This document shows, piece after piece, positions 31,584 to 40,694 of a stretch of 64,000 nt of DNA. The notes beneath the pieces were generated by a model that did not search any database, was not told the origin of the DNA, and saw only the letters and a list, made by a program, of their open reading frames with translations. The DNA is taken from contig PLCS01000007.1 of assembly GCA_003134855.1 (NCBI GenBank), positions 753,011-817,010 of the forward strand, read 5' to 3'. Within the stretch, counting starts at the first letter, position 1. Each line of letters starts with the position of its first letter. The position numbers were made by a program, and so were the translations under genes. This DNA is from Acidobacteriaceae bacterium (GTDB lineage: Bacteria > Acidobacteriota > Terriglobia > Terriglobales > Acidobacteriaceae).

Positions 31584-32750
31584 ATGCGAACCGTGCTCAC
31601 AGCGCAACGGCTTTGGGATGGGATCAGGCTGCTCGACTGGCCTGTAGTGGTGATCGAAGACAGCCGGATCGCGTCCATCTCCCCACGCGCGGCGGTCGAA
31701 CTGCCCACTGATGCTCGCGTTCTCGACTTTCCCGGCGCAACCCTCGCGCCCGCCTTCTTCGACGTGCACATTCACGGGGCCATGGGCCACGACGTGATGG
31801 AGGCTACACCCGAGGCGCTCGGCGCAATGGGCAGCTTCCTGGCCGCTCACGGCACGGGCAGCTTTCTGGCGACCACGGTCACCGCACCGCTCGATGCGAC
31901 ACTCCGCTCGCTCTCCGGGCTGGCCAAGCTGCTGGCGCAGCCGCCGAAGTCAGGGCAAGCGCAGCCCATCGGCATTCATCTGGAAGGCCCGTTTCTCTCG
32001 CACACCAAGCGCGGCGTGCAGCCGGCGGAGCATCTGCTGGCACCCGATATTGCCACCTTCGACCGGCTCTTCGAGGCCGCCGAGGGCCGCATCCGTCTGA
32101 TGACGCTGGCTCCGGAGCTTCCGGGCGCAATCGAGCTGGCCGCGCACGCCACCGCGCGCGGAGTTCGTGTCTCGCTGGGACACTCGAACGCCACTGCTGT
32201 CGAGACCCAAGCAGCCATTGCCGCCGGAGCCGTCAGCGCGACGCATACCTTCAACGCGATGCGTCCGCTCGACCATCGCGAGCCGGGAATTTTGGGCACG
32301 GTTCTGACCAACGATAACCTCTTTGCCGAAGTGATTTGCGACGGCATCCACGTTGCGCCGGAGATGGTGAAGCTCTGGTGGAGGGCGAAAGGCGCGGAGC
32401 GCGCGATTCTGGTGACCGACGCGATCAGCGCCGCGGGAATGCCCGACGGCGCGTACCGTCTGGGTGACTTTTCAGTTCAGGTGGCCAACGGCAGGGCTAC
32501 AGCCAACGGCGTTCTGGCTGGCAGCGTGCTCACGCTGGACCGCGCGCTGACAAACTTCATAGAGTTTACCGGCGCGCCGCTGGAGCAGGCGTTGCGGCTG
32601 CTCACCGTGAATCCGGCTTCGATGACCGGACTCGGCGATCAGGCTGGTTCGCTCGGCGTTGGAGAAGCGGCTAATCTTGTGGCACTCGATGGAGCGGGAA
32701 CGCTGGTTGGCTCGGTAGTGAACGGGCAGACGGCGTTTGCCCGGCGATGA
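31584..32750 (+). CDS. nagA: N-acetylglucosamine-6-phosphate deacetylase
   Basis: A 388-residue amidohydrolase that converts GlcNAc-6-phosphate to glucosamine-6-phosphate and acetate in amino-sugar catabolism. The metal and substrate motifs are FFDVHIHGAMGHDV, GIHLEGPFLS, VSLGHSNATA, ATHTFNAMRPLDHREPG and VTDAISAAGMPDG, with the catalytic Asp in the last. Length is typical. The convergent neighbour is a BadF/BadG-type kinase that fits N-acetylglucosamine kinase, which would supply its substrate. nagB is not in the window. The two genes share a hairpin terminator at 32771-32812. Confidence 0.94.
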   Translation: MRTVLTAQRLWDGIRLLDWPVVVIEDSRIASISPRAAVELPTDARVLDFPGATLAPAFFDVHIHGAMGHDVMEATPEALGAMGSFLAAHGTGSFLATTVTAPLDATLRSLSGLAKLLAQPPKSGQAQPIGIHLEGPFLSHTKRGVQPAEHLLAPDIATFDRLFEAAEGRIRLMTLAPELPGAIELAAHATARGVRVSLGHSNATAVETQAAIAAGAVSATHTFNAMRPLDHREPGILGTVLTNDNLFAEVICDGIHVAPEMVKLWWRAKGAERAILVTDAISAAGMPDGAYRLGDFSVQVANGRATANGVLAGSVLTLDRALTNFIEFTGAPLEQALRLLTVNPASMTGLGDQAGSLGVGEAANLVALDGAGTLVGSVVNGQTAFARR

Positions 32751-32770
32751 ACGGGCCAATTGAGGCTTGT

Positions 32771-32812
32771 GGTTTCCCACCCTTCGCAAAAAACGCGAAG
32801 GATGGGGCACCC
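32771..32812. terminator. Bidirectional hairpin terminator between nagA and the GlcNAc kinase gene
   Basis: CCTTCGC (32781-32787) pairs with GCGAAGG (32795-32801) around a loop containing six As, so the loop is T-rich on the other strand. Outer pairs CCCA and TGGG extend the stem. The borders GGTTTCCCA and TGGGGCACCC match the dispersed GGGTGCCCCA hairpin family seen at 13651-13689. Confidence 0.55.
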
Positions 32813-32835
32813 ATTTTCCTTAGCGGTGAAGATGC

Positions 32836-33753
32836 TTAACCGGCGGCTTCTGCCAGCCGCTGGGCCCGCCAGAGTGCGCCTTCGAGCGAGACGACTGACT
32901 CACGGCCCACCGGCATCAGCGGCGCGGCGGCATTCAGGCCAGCGAAGAAGGCCTCGCGGACCAGCGTCATGTGCGACAGGACGCCGCCGGTCCAGGCTAC
33001 TGGAAGTTCGCCGGCGATCTTGTGTTTGCGGTGCAGCTTGGCGCGGACCAGCAGGACAAACTCGACCAGATCAGCCGCTGCCTGGCGAAGAACATCGACC
33101 GCAACCGGGTCGCCGGCTTCGGCCAGCTCGTTGATCGCTGGAGCGAGGGCGGCAAAGTCCGGCCCGGGGGTGCTGTCGCCCAGGTTTACCAGATCGTCCA
33201 GGTCGGGCGTGCCCCAGATTTCGCCAATCTTTTCGAGAATTTGCGTCGGCTGCTCTCGGTCATGAGCCTTGAGCGCGCGGCGCAGACTGTGCAGCCCGAT
33301 CCAATAGCCGGAGCCCTCGTCGCCCAGATGCGAACTCCATCCGCCGGCCGTCTCGCGGCTACCGTCGGGCGCGCGGCCGATGGTGTTCGAGCCGGTGCCG
33401 GCAATCTGCAGAATTCCCGGGCCGCCGCGGAAGGCCGCGTCGAGCGCGATCACCTCGTCGCCGACGACCTCGGAGCGTTCGACGGCAAAATCGTGAAAGA
33501 CCGCCGTGATCCACTCCGCGGTGCCGGGCATGGAGGCAGAGGCCACGCCCACCGAGGCGGCGTAGACGCCGGGGACGCCGGCCTGGGCGTAGACCTCCTT
33601 GAGCAGTGCGCGGAGATGAGTCTCGGCGGCTTCCGCTCCCACGCGCAAGCGCTTGATGGAGCCGTTCTCCGCGTGGGCGAGAAGCTTGTCACCGGCCAGG
33701 ATGGAGGCGCGGGTGCGCGTTCCGCCGGCATCGATTCCCATAATTAATTTCAT
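32836..33753 (-). CDS. N-acetylglucosamine kinase-like (BadF/BadG/BcrA/BcrD ATPase family)
   Basis: A 305-residue sugar kinase of the ASKHA fold. The phosphate-1 motif MGIDAGGTRTRA is at the N-terminus; QIAGTGSNTIG and GGWSSHLGDEGSGYWIG are the classic motifs of N-acetylglucosamine kinase-type members; AWTGGVLSH is the adenosine motif. It should phosphorylate GlcNAc (or glucosamine) on the 6-hydroxyl, matching convergent nagA. The 355 bp upstream to the GH27 gene (33754-34108) hold no gene, only a perfect GTCCGC/GCGGAC hairpin at 33920-33934. Confidence 0.88.
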   Translation of the reverse strand: MKLIMGIDAGGTRTRASILAGDKLLAHAENGSIKRLRVGAEAAETHLRALLKEVYAQAGVPGVYAASVGVASASMPGTAEWITAVFHDFAVERSEVVGDEVIALDAAFRGGPGILQIAGTGSNTIGRAPDGSRETAGGWSSHLGDEGSGYWIGLHSLRRALKAHDREQPTQILEKIGEIWGTPDLDDLVNLGDSTPGPDFAALAPAINELAEAGDPVAVDVLRQAAADLVEFVLLVRAKLHRKHKIAGELPVAWTGGVLSHMTLVREAFFAGLNAAAPLMPVGRESVVSLEGALWRAQRLAEAAG

Positions 33754-34108
33754 CGTGCTCTTGCTCCGTCGCTTGCCAAAGTACGCCCTCGCACCAGCTT
33801 ATCGCACAGTGCCATAGGCCGGTTTCCCTAAAAAGAAACAAGATTGCTATTGGGCCGTGATTTGAACGATTCGCGGGAAGGTACAACGAGGGTTGTGGAA
33901 ATCAATTCAGCAAGTTAGCGTCCGCTTCGCGGACATGGCAAGTTGGCGAGTTGGCGGCGGCATTGCCAATCAACGGTTTCATCTCCCGCGAGTCGGCAAC
34001 GCCGGTGAACGACTGACACCAAAACGGCGTTGCACTTGTACCTTGAACCTGCCCACCCAGCGTTCCGGATTGCTGCGGATCTCCCGGCGATTGTGGTATT
34101 GTTTCGGC

Positions 34109-35488
34109 ATGGAACGCCTACGCTGTTTTCTCGCCGCTCTTCTCTTCGTCGTCGCCGCAACGCTTACTCCCGCCCAGAACCCCGCGCCCACGCCGCCGAT
34201 GGGCTGGAACAGCTGGGACGCCTATGGGCTGACCATCAACGAGGCTGATTTCAAAGCCAATGCCGCGGTACTGGCCACGGTGAAACAGTTCGGCTGGCAG
34301 TACGCGGTGATCGACGAAGGCTGGTACATGGAGAACCCCAACGGCCGCAACCTGGCCGAGAGAAAGTATCTGCTGGACGGAAACGGGATTCTGCTTCCGG
34401 TGGCGAGCCGCTTTCCGGACTCGGCGAATGGCTCGGGTTTCAAGCCGCTGGCCGACTGGGTTCACGCGCAAGGACTGAAATTCGGCATTCATATTGTGCG
34501 CGGCATTCCCAAGCAGGCCGTCGAGCGGAATCTGCCCATCGCCGGAACGAGCTTTCATGCCACCGACGCCGCCGACCTCAAATCCCCCTGCGGGTGGGAT
34601 GAGGGCAACTGGGGTGTGGCCGACAACGCCGCCGGACAGGCCTACTACGACTCGATGCTGAAGCTTTATGCCGGCTGGGGCTTGGATTTCCTCAAGGTGG
34701 ATTGCATCAGCGACCACCCCTACCGGCCCACCGAAATCAAGCAGATTGCTGTGGCGATCAAGAAGACCGGCCGTCCCATCGTGCTGAGCCTTTCGCCGGG
34801 GCCGACGCAACTGGAGCACGCGGCCGAGATCGCCGAATACGCGCAGATGTGGCGCATCACCAATGATCACTGGGATGGTTGGAAATTGCCGTCCAAGCCA
34901 GAGTGGGACGAATATCCCTTTGGCTTGAGCGGCGAGTTCGACCGGCTGGCCAAGTGGTTTACTTACGTCAAGCCCGGCAACTGGCCGGATGCCGATATGC
35001 TGCCGTGGGGCTGGCTGGGGCCGCATCCGGGAATGGGCGAGCCGCGCCAGTCGCGACTGACGCACGACGAGGAGCAGACCGAACTCACGCTCTGGTCGAT
35101 CACCCGCTCGCCGCTGATTCTGGGCGCGAACCTGACGAAGCTGGACGATTTTACCAAGTCGCTGATCTCCAACCAATCGGTTCTTTTCATGAACCAGAAT
35201 GTGACGTACAGCCATCCGGTTGATGTTGCCGGCCTGGGTGCGGGCTTTGCAAATGCGCGGGTGTGGCGGGCAACGATCAATGAACCGGGCGCAAGGAATT
35301 ACGCGGAGTTTTTTGGCTTTTTCAACCTCGCCGACACTCCGTTGACGCTGCGCGTGAGCTGGAAACAACTGGGCCTTGAAGGCAAGCATCTGGCGCAGAA
35401 CGTGTGGAGCGAAGGCGGCTTCAAGGAATCGAAGGAAGTCAGCGTGACCTTGCCGGCTCACGGCAGCACGCTCTACGAGGTCCGATAA
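34109..35488 (+). CDS. Glycoside hydrolase family 27 alpha-galactosidase-like, exported
   Basis: A 459-residue exported enzyme with a signal peptide (RCFLAALLFVVAATLTPAQ). The GH27 opening TPPMGWNSWDAYG is clear. The nucleophile is Asp198 in DFLKVDCIS and the probable acid/base is Asp253 in MWRITNDHWD. The C-terminal 80 residues form the usual beta-sandwich domain. Members release alpha-linked galactose, N-acetylgalactosamine or arabinose. The WRITNDHW sequence differs from the plant/fungal alpha-galactosidase consensus, so the sugar is not certain. ATG 34109 starts the signal peptide, although the frame is open 72 codons upstream. No strong ribosome-binding site is visible. Confidence 0.88.
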   Translation: MERLRCFLAALLFVVAATLTPAQNPAPTPPMGWNSWDAYGLTINEADFKANAAVLATVKQFGWQYAVIDEGWYMENPNGRNLAERKYLLDGNGILLPVASRFPDSANGSGFKPLADWVHAQGLKFGIHIVRGIPKQAVERNLPIAGTSFHATDAADLKSPCGWDEGNWGVADNAAGQAYYDSMLKLYAGWGLDFLKVDCISDHPYRPTEIKQIAVAIKKTGRPIVLSLSPGPTQLEHAAEIAEYAQMWRITNDHWDGWKLPSKPEWDEYPFGLSGEFDRLAKWFTYVKPGNWPDADMLPWGWLGPHPGMGEPRQSRLTHDEEQTELTLWSITRSPLILGANLTKLDDFTKSLISNQSVLFMNQNVTYSHPVDVAGLGAGFANARVWRATINEPGARNYAEFFGFFNLADTPLTLRVSWKQLGLEGKHLAQNVWSEGGFKESKEVSVTLPAHGSTLYEVR

Positions 35489-35705
35489 ACGAGGGTACGA
35501 GCCGTGCAGAGACGAAGCCTTTTATGCGTGCGTGCCGCTGGGCATTATCGCTGGCCGGCAGGGTAGGAATTCTCTGAGAATGATAGGTTTATGAGACCGA
35601 GTTTTCCCGGAAGCTAAAGCCGCGCCTTTGCAAAGCTATCACCTTGCATAAAGAATCGCCTCCATTGCGCTATGCCCGCCCCTATCCGGTAAACTTATCT
35701 CTGCG

Positions 35706-36668
35706 ATGTCTAACAAAATTGCCTTTCTCTTTCCGGGGCAGGGTTCGCAGACCGTCGGCATGGGTCGCGAGCTTGCCGAGCGCTTTCCCGTTGCCCGCGA
35801 AACCTTCGCCGAGGCCGACGAAGCCGTCGGCTTCCCGCTCTCTAAGCTCTGCTTCGAGGGGCCGGCGGAGGATCTCAAGCTGACGGAAAACACCCAGCCA
35901 GCCATTCTGACGGCGAGCATCGCCACGCTGCGCGTGCTGGCCCTGCATGGGATCGAGCCGGAACTGGCCGCCGGCCACTCGCTGGGCGAATGGTCCGCCC
36001 ACGTGGCCGCTGGGACCTACTCGTTCGCTGACGCGGTGCGCTTTGTCCGGGCGCGCGGGCGGGCGATGCAACTGGCCTTTCCTGCCGGCCAGGGAGGCAT
36101 GGCCGCCATCCTCTCGCTCACTCCCGAACAGGTGGCCGAGGCCTGCGCGGAAGCCGCTCAGGAGACCGGCCTGACCGTCTCCGCCGCCAACTTCAACTCA
36201 CCCACTCAGACGGTCATCTCCGGGGCGCTGGCGGCCGTCGAGAAGGCCGCCGAGATCGCCAAGGCCAAAGGCGCCCGCCGCGCCGTTATGCTCCCCGTCA
36301 GCGCGCCCTTCCACTGCGCCCTGATGCAGCCCGCCCAGGAGGAAGTGGCGCGGGTGCTGGGCGGCTTTACGCTGGCCGATCCGAAGATTCCCGTTGCCTC
36401 CAACGTCAGCGGCAAGATGGTCACGACCGCCGCGGAGGTTTTGGAGGCGCTCACCTGGCAGGTCACCGGAACTGTACGCTGGGTAGACTGCATGAAGTCG
36501 CTGATCGCCGCGGGCGCGGATACGTTTATCGAGATGGCCCCCGGCAAGGTCCTCTGCGGCCTGCTCAAGCAGATCGATCCGGCGCAAAAGCCCGGATTGA
36601 ATGTGGAAGACGCCGCCAGCCTGGAGAAGACGCTGGCCGATCTTACCGCCGCACACTCAGCCGAATAA
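35706..36668 (+). CDS. fabD: Malonyl-CoA:acyl carrier protein transacylase
   Basis: A 320-residue enzyme that moves malonyl from CoA to the acyl carrier protein for fatty-acid synthesis. Motifs are FLFPGQGSQTVGMG, the nucleophile Ser92 in GHSLGEWSA, Arg in ARGRAMQ and His203 in SAPFHCALM. Length is normal. Other fab genes are not adjacent, so it is separated from a typical fab cluster. The 217 bp after the GH27 gene hold no gene. Confidence 0.95.
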   Translation: MSNKIAFLFPGQGSQTVGMGRELAERFPVARETFAEADEAVGFPLSKLCFEGPAEDLKLTENTQPAILTASIATLRVLALHGIEPELAAGHSLGEWSAHVAAGTYSFADAVRFVRARGRAMQLAFPAGQGGMAAILSLTPEQVAEACAEAAQETGLTVSAANFNSPTQTVISGALAAVEKAAEIAKAKGARRAVMLPVSAPFHCALMQPAQEEVARVLGGFTLADPKIPVASNVSGKMVTTAAEVLEALTWQVTGTVRWVDCMKSLIAAGADTFIEMAPGKVLCGLLKQIDPAQKPGLNVEDAASLEKTLADLTAAHSAE

Positions 36669-36785
36669 AGACAAAAGGCTCCATCCTCAGCGACCTGCGA
36701 CGAAGAGAATGGCGCCCATCCAAGCAAATCTCCGGGCGAACACCGCTAACCGTGCTAACCGTGCTAACTCCACTGGCCAAGCTCC

Positions 36786-37292
36786 CTACGGCCCCAGGTA
36801 GAGCTGTACATCCTCGGGCGAGAAGTTCAGCGCGTGCGTCTTGGGATCGTAGTCCAGGTCGAGCGCCTTGCTCTTGCGCCCGTTGATGTAGATGGCCATC
36901 AGCAGCACATTGCCATGCATCGTCGCCTCGACAATCTTGTGGCTCTGAATGGCGCCATACTCGTTGTCCGGGCTGTGCGAACTCCAGTCCTGCTGGAAGC
37001 GACTATAGGTGTACGTTTGCTGAGCCGCAGGATGCTGCTGCCAGTCCTTGTCGTGAATCCAGATGCCATAAGCCGCCGGCAGGTCGTTCTTCTCGACCGC
37101 TGTGAGGAAGCTGTTCACCGCCATTCTGCCCCGCAGGTGGCTGTTCCAGTACCAGGGATAGTCCACCGGGCGGCCGGCCGCCAGCCAAAAGCCGACAAAC
37201 AGAACAAACAGCAGCCCCGCGGTGCTGTAAAAAACCACCAGCCGGCGGCGTTCATGGGCTTCATCAAACTCTGGAGCGTCGAGCAGGGTCAT
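36786..37292 (-). CDS. Membrane-anchored protein of unknown function
   Basis: A 168-residue protein with a short cytoplasmic N-terminus, one transmembrane helix at about residues 18-40 (VVFYSTAGLLFVLFVGFWLA) and an extracytoplasmic domain of about 125 residues. That domain has many aromatics (HDKDWQQH, TYTYSRFQQDWSSH) and a repeated Asp/Tyr pattern near the end (DLDYDPKTHALNF). The ribosome-binding site GAGGAA precedes ATG 37292. It follows ddl on the same strand after a 172-bp spacer bracketed by inverted nonamer arrays. I do not recognise a family. Confidence 0.65.
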   Translation of the reverse strand: MTLLDAPEFDEAHERRRLVVFYSTAGLLFVLFVGFWLAAGRPVDYPWYWNSHLRGRMAVNSFLTAVEKNDLPAAYGIWIHDKDWQQHPAAQQTYTYSRFQQDWSSHSPDNEYGAIQSHKIVEATMHGNVLLMAIYINGRKSKALDLDYDPKTHALNFSPEDVQLYLGP

Positions 37293-37309
37293 CGTGGTTC
37301 CTCTAGTTC

Positions 37310-37466
37310 TCAGTTTTCAGTTCTCAGTTCTCAGTGGTCGGTGTTGAAACCGCTCATCCTGCGGCCAAATTGATTATCGCTCTCTACTCTTCTATTAGAC
37401 ACCGGCGAATCATAAAGAGTTCCCTTACGCAGGAAACTGAGAACTGAGAACTAAGAACTGAGAACT
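37310..37466. repeat. Inverted arrays of a 9-bp repeat (CTGAGAACT type)
   Basis: The left cluster (about 37310-37336) reads AGTTCTCAG several times. The right cluster (about 37436-37466) reads CTGAGAACT several times, so the arms can pair across about 100 bases. The arrays bracket the spacer between ddl and the anchored protein, the right one ending at the ddl stop. Matching arrays occur at 56212-56387. Confidence 0.75.
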
Positions 37467-38691
37467 ATTCTCTGCTGTAAATCGTCCGGCTCTTCTCCGC
37501 GTGGCGTTCCAGAGCCAGCTCGATCAGCCGGGTAATCAGCTCCTTGTAGCTGATCCCCGTGGCCTCCCACAGCTTGGGGTACATGCTGATGCTGGTAAAT
37601 CCCGGCATCGTATTCACCTCGTTCAGATAAATGCGCCGCTTGCCGTCCGGCTCCATCAGGAAGTCCACCCGCGCCAGGCCAGCCAGATCACAAGCGCGGA
37701 AGGCCGCGACGGCCATCTCCCGAATCTGCTTCGTCTCGGCCTTGCTGAGTTTGGCCGGTATCACCGGCACCGAGCCTTCCGAGAGGTACTTGGCCTCGTA
37801 GTCGTAGAACTCCTTGCCGGGAATAATCTCGCCCACCACGCTGGCCTGCGGGTCGTCGTTGCCCAGCACCGCAACCTCGAACTCGCGCGCCTTGGCCTTC
37901 TTGCCGCCCACGCCCTGTTCCACAACCAGCTTGCGATCGTAGCGGGCAGCCTCGGTAAGCGCCGGCCCCAGTTCCTTGCGGTTATGAGCCTTCGTAATGC
38001 CCACCGACGAACCCAGATTCGCGGGCTTCACAAAGACCGGATACTTGAGCGCCGCCTCCACCTGCGCGATCGCCTTGCGCGGCGCGCTCTCCCACTCGGC
38101 GCGCAGCAGCGTCACGTGCGGGACGATCGGCAGCCGAGCCTGGGCAAAGAGCCGCTTCATCACGTCCTTGTCCATGCCGGCCGAAGAACCCAGCACGCCC
38201 GAGCCGACGTAGGCGATCCCCGCCAGCTCGAAGAGCCCTTGAATGGTTCCATCCTCGCCGAAGGTTCCATGCAGCACCGGAAAAACCACGTCCAGGGACT
38301 GGCTGCCCAGCGCCGCATGGCTGTCCAAGGCCGCGACCCCGCCGCGAACCAGCGCCGAAGTCGCTGAATCGGCAGGCTCCGGAGCCAGCAGCGCGGGCTG
38401 CCCCTCGGCCAGCACCCGCGCTCCCGGCGTGGCCGCCGGATCGCCCGCCCGCAGCTTCTTTGGTGTGGGACCCGGTTCATTGCCGCCGCCCTGTGCCGTC
38501 CCGGAGCCCTCCAGCAGCCCCTGCGCGGCCCCTGAAGTCAGCCAGTGCCCGGCCTTGTTGATGCCGATCGGAACCACGTCAAATGTGCGCCGGTCAATCG
38601 CCTGCAAAATCGAAGCCGCCGAGAGCAGCGAGACCTCATGCTCTCCGCTCCGCCCGCCAAAAACAATTCCAACTCGTATTTTTTTTGCCAT
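37465..38691 (-). CDS. ddl: D-alanine-D-alanine ligase
   Basis: A 408-residue ATP-grasp enzyme that makes the D-Ala-D-Ala dipeptide for peptidoglycan. Motifs are GIVFGGRSGEHEVSLLSA, LHGTFGEDGTIQGLFELAG, GSSVGITKAHN, RVDFLMEPDG and YLNEVNTMPGFT. It is longer than the usual 310-370 residues because an Ala/Gly/Pro-rich insertion of about 60 residues (about 60-115) interrupts the N-terminal domain, as in many DdlA-type forms. ATG 38691 gives the correct family start. Divergent from the TcmP cassette across 122 bp. Confidence 0.93.
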   Translation of the reverse strand: MAKKIRVGIVFGGRSGEHEVSLLSAASILQAIDRRTFDVVPIGINKAGHWLTSGAAQGLLEGSGTAQGGGNEPGPTPKKLRAGDPAATPGARVLAEGQPALLAPEPADSATSALVRGGVAALDSHAALGSQSLDVVFPVLHGTFGEDGTIQGLFELAGIAYVGSGVLGSSAGMDKDVMKRLFAQARLPIVPHVTLLRAEWESAPRKAIAQVEAALKYPVFVKPANLGSSVGITKAHNRKELGPALTEAARYDRKLVVEQGVGGKKAKAREFEVAVLGNDDPQASVVGEIIPGKEFYDYEAKYLSEGSVPVIPAKLSKAETKQIREMAVAAFRACDLAGLARVDFLMEPDGKRRIYLNEVNTMPGFTSISMYPKLWEATGISYKELITRLIELALERHAEKSRTIYSRE

Positions 38692-38813
38692 GTCATAATC
38701 GATTCTATTTCGCACTGGCGGGTGCACTGTTGTTCACGCAGGTTACCAACTTCGGTATTCTGAACATAAGCGCTTGACTGCCAGGGGAACAAAGAGCGAA
38801 CATCAACTACGAG

Positions 38814-39653
38814 ATGAGTTCTGAATTAAAAATCGACGAGATTGGTTACTGGTCGGAGGTAAAGCTCTCCATCCTTGAGGAATATGCCAAGCCCTACAAT
38901 CAGATCCTCCGGTCGCATAACCTGTATCCAAATTATGTCGATGGGTTTGCCGGAGCCGGACACCACAAGGCAAAAGGGTCTGACCGAGTCATTGATGGCA
39001 GCCCTACAAGGGCCTTGAACATTGACCCTCCTTTTGATTCTTTCTACTTCGTAGACAGCGACGAGGGGCGAGTCTTGGAATTGCAGAGGTTGTCGGCAGG
39101 CCGGTCAAATGTCCACGTACATCACGGGGATTGCAACAAGGTTCTCATCAGCGAGGTTTTTCCGAAGATCAGCTATGCAAACCGTCAGCGTGCGCTTTGC
39201 ATTCTTGACCCCTACGGACTCGACCTTGATTGGCAGGTCATTCAGACAGCAGGTAAGTCCAAAGTGACCGAGATATTCTTGAACTTCCCGGTCATGGACA
39301 TGAATAGAAATGTTTTCTGGCGCAACTATGACGGCGTTTCTCCGTCAAATCAGGAACGCATGACGCGATTCTGGGGAGACGACTCTTGGAAAGAAGCGGC
39401 CTACTCAACCACGCAAGGTCTCTTTGAGAAGATGGAAGAAAAGACTTCCAACGAAGAGGTCGCTGAAGCATTTCGGAATCGACTGAAGGAAGTTGCCGGA
39501 TTCAAACATGTTCCCAAGCCAATGCCGATGCGCAACAGCAAATCAGCCATTGTTTATTACCTCTTCTTTGCGGCACAAGAACCAGCCGCAGACAAGATCG
39601 TAAAAGCCATCTTCGCCAAGTACGCGCACCGAGGAGAGATTCCAAATGGCTGA
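38814..39653 (+). CDS. tcmP: Three-Cys-motif partner protein (TcmP-like)
   Basis: A 279-residue protein that fits the TcmP family, named for being encoded next to a three-Cys-motif protein, exactly as here. Its function is unknown. Two motifs look like a Rossmann methyltransferase: YVDGFAGAG (residues about 41-49, motif-I-like) and CILDPYGLDLDW (about 130, motif-IV-like). The rest is Lys/Glu-rich and helical, with no membrane segment. The last 8 bp overlap the start of the partner gene, so the two are probably translated together. GC content of sampled lines is near 45%, well below the flanks, consistent with acquisition. Activity and target are inferred. Confidence 0.82.
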   Translation: MSSELKIDEIGYWSEVKLSILEEYAKPYNQILRSHNLYPNYVDGFAGAGHHKAKGSDRVIDGSPTRALNIDPPFDSFYFVDSDEGRVLELQRLSAGRSNVHVHHGDCNKVLISEVFPKISYANRQRALCILDPYGLDLDWQVIQTAGKSKVTEIFLNFPVMDMNRNVFWRNYDGVSPSNQERMTRFWGDDSWKEAAYSTTQGLFEKMEEKTSNEEVAEAFRNRLKEVAGFKHVPKPMPMRNSKSAIVYYLFFAAQEPAADKIVKAIFAKYAHRGEIPNG

Positions 39654-40473
39654 ACATTCCACAATCGAATGGACGGATGCAACCTGGAACCCGGTACGCG
39701 GTTGCACGAAGATCAGCCCCGGATGCAAGCACTGCTATGCCGAGGTATTTGCCGAGCGGTTTCGAGGCGTTCCAGGCCATCCCTATGAGCAGGGCTTCGA
39801 TCTGCGCCTGGTTCCAGAGAAGCTCGCCGAGCCGCTGCGCTGGCAGACGCCGAAGATGATTTTTGTGAACTCCATGAGCGATCTCTTCCATGATGGAGTT
39901 CCAGATGAATACATTGAAGCGGTTGCCAGAGTGATGGTGAAGGCTGAGTGGCACACGTATCAGATTCTCACGAAACGTTCAGCACGCATGGCGAGTCTAT
40001 TGCGTGGCCGTTTGCGCTTTGCTGCAAAGAATCCGCACATCTGGTGGGGAGTGAGCATGGAGAACAAGGAATACGGTCTCCCGCGCCTCCGGGATTTGCA
40101 GAAATCGCCTGCCGCTATCAGATTCCTGTCCATCGAACCTCTACTGGAGAACCTGGGGAACCTGAATCTGACCGGCATTCACTGGGTCATCGTGGGCGGA
40201 GAGAGTGGCCACGGCGCCAGACCTTTGCAAAAGGAGTGGGTTACTTCCATTCGCGATCAATGCAACAAGGCTAGTGTCCCCTTCTTCTTCAAACAATGGG
40301 GCGGAGTTCGGAAGAAACACGCTGGCAGAGCATTGGACGGACAAACCTACGATGGATTTCCCATTCGGATCAGCAACCCGGTCTCTTCAGCAACGACCGC
40401 TCTGAGATGGGCAAAGGAGATTCAGGAAAGCTACGTTCCTTCCCGAACGGAACTTTTCCCGGTTTTGGCGTAA
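39646..40473 (+). CDS. Three-Cys-motif Gp37/Gp68-like protein (DUF5131), radical-SAM-like
   Basis: A 275-residue protein matching the phage Gp37/Gp68 family. The N-terminus IEWTDATWNPVRGC is diagnostic, followed by a C-x6-C-x2-C cluster (GCTKISPGCKHCYAE) that could hold an Fe-S cluster; canonical radical-SAM enzymes use C-x3-C-x2-C. Further conserved pieces are IFVNSMSDLFHDGVPDEYI, FQIL-like YQILTKRSARM, SIEPLLENL and WVIVGGESGHGARPL, then FFFKQWGG. The fold is likely a radical-SAM-type barrel. It occurs in phages and bacterial islands, and no activity has been firmly assigned as far as I know. It is coupled to tcmP by an 8-bp overlap. Confidence 0.85.
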   Translation: MAEHSTIEWTDATWNPVRGCTKISPGCKHCYAEVFAERFRGVPGHPYEQGFDLRLVPEKLAEPLRWQTPKMIFVNSMSDLFHDGVPDEYIEAVARVMVKAEWHTYQILTKRSARMASLLRGRLRFAAKNPHIWWGVSMENKEYGLPRLRDLQKSPAAIRFLSIEPLLENLGNLNLTGIHWVIVGGESGHGARPLQKEWVTSIRDQCNKASVPFFFKQWGGVRKKHAGRALDGQTYDGFPIRISNPVSSATTALRWAKEIQESYVPSRTELFPVLA

Positions 40474-40694
40474 CCCCTCGCGGCATCTTCTTCCCCAATG
40501 GCGCGCCCTGTGCCAAAAGGGTCATCAACAAGATTTCCGTTGGAGTAGAATAAGAACGCTTTAATTCTCCGGGCATTCGGCTCGCGTTAAGGCCTTTGGC
40601 CAATCCCAGCGGGTGTGATTGTTCGGCGAACGCTGCCTATAAGAACGAAAGGGTGTCTGGCAACACAACAACGATGCCATCCAGGTTCTTTCCG

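Noticed and set aside
37310..37466. Possible phage attachment site at the short repeats near ddl
   Set aside because: The repeats are multi-copy, inverted and also present in the ribosomal cluster, and there is no integrase in the window.
38692..40694. Prophage or integrative island around the TcmP cassette
   Set aside because: No integrase, transposase, tRNA boundary or direct repeats were found at the edges. Only the two-gene cassette itself differs in composition.
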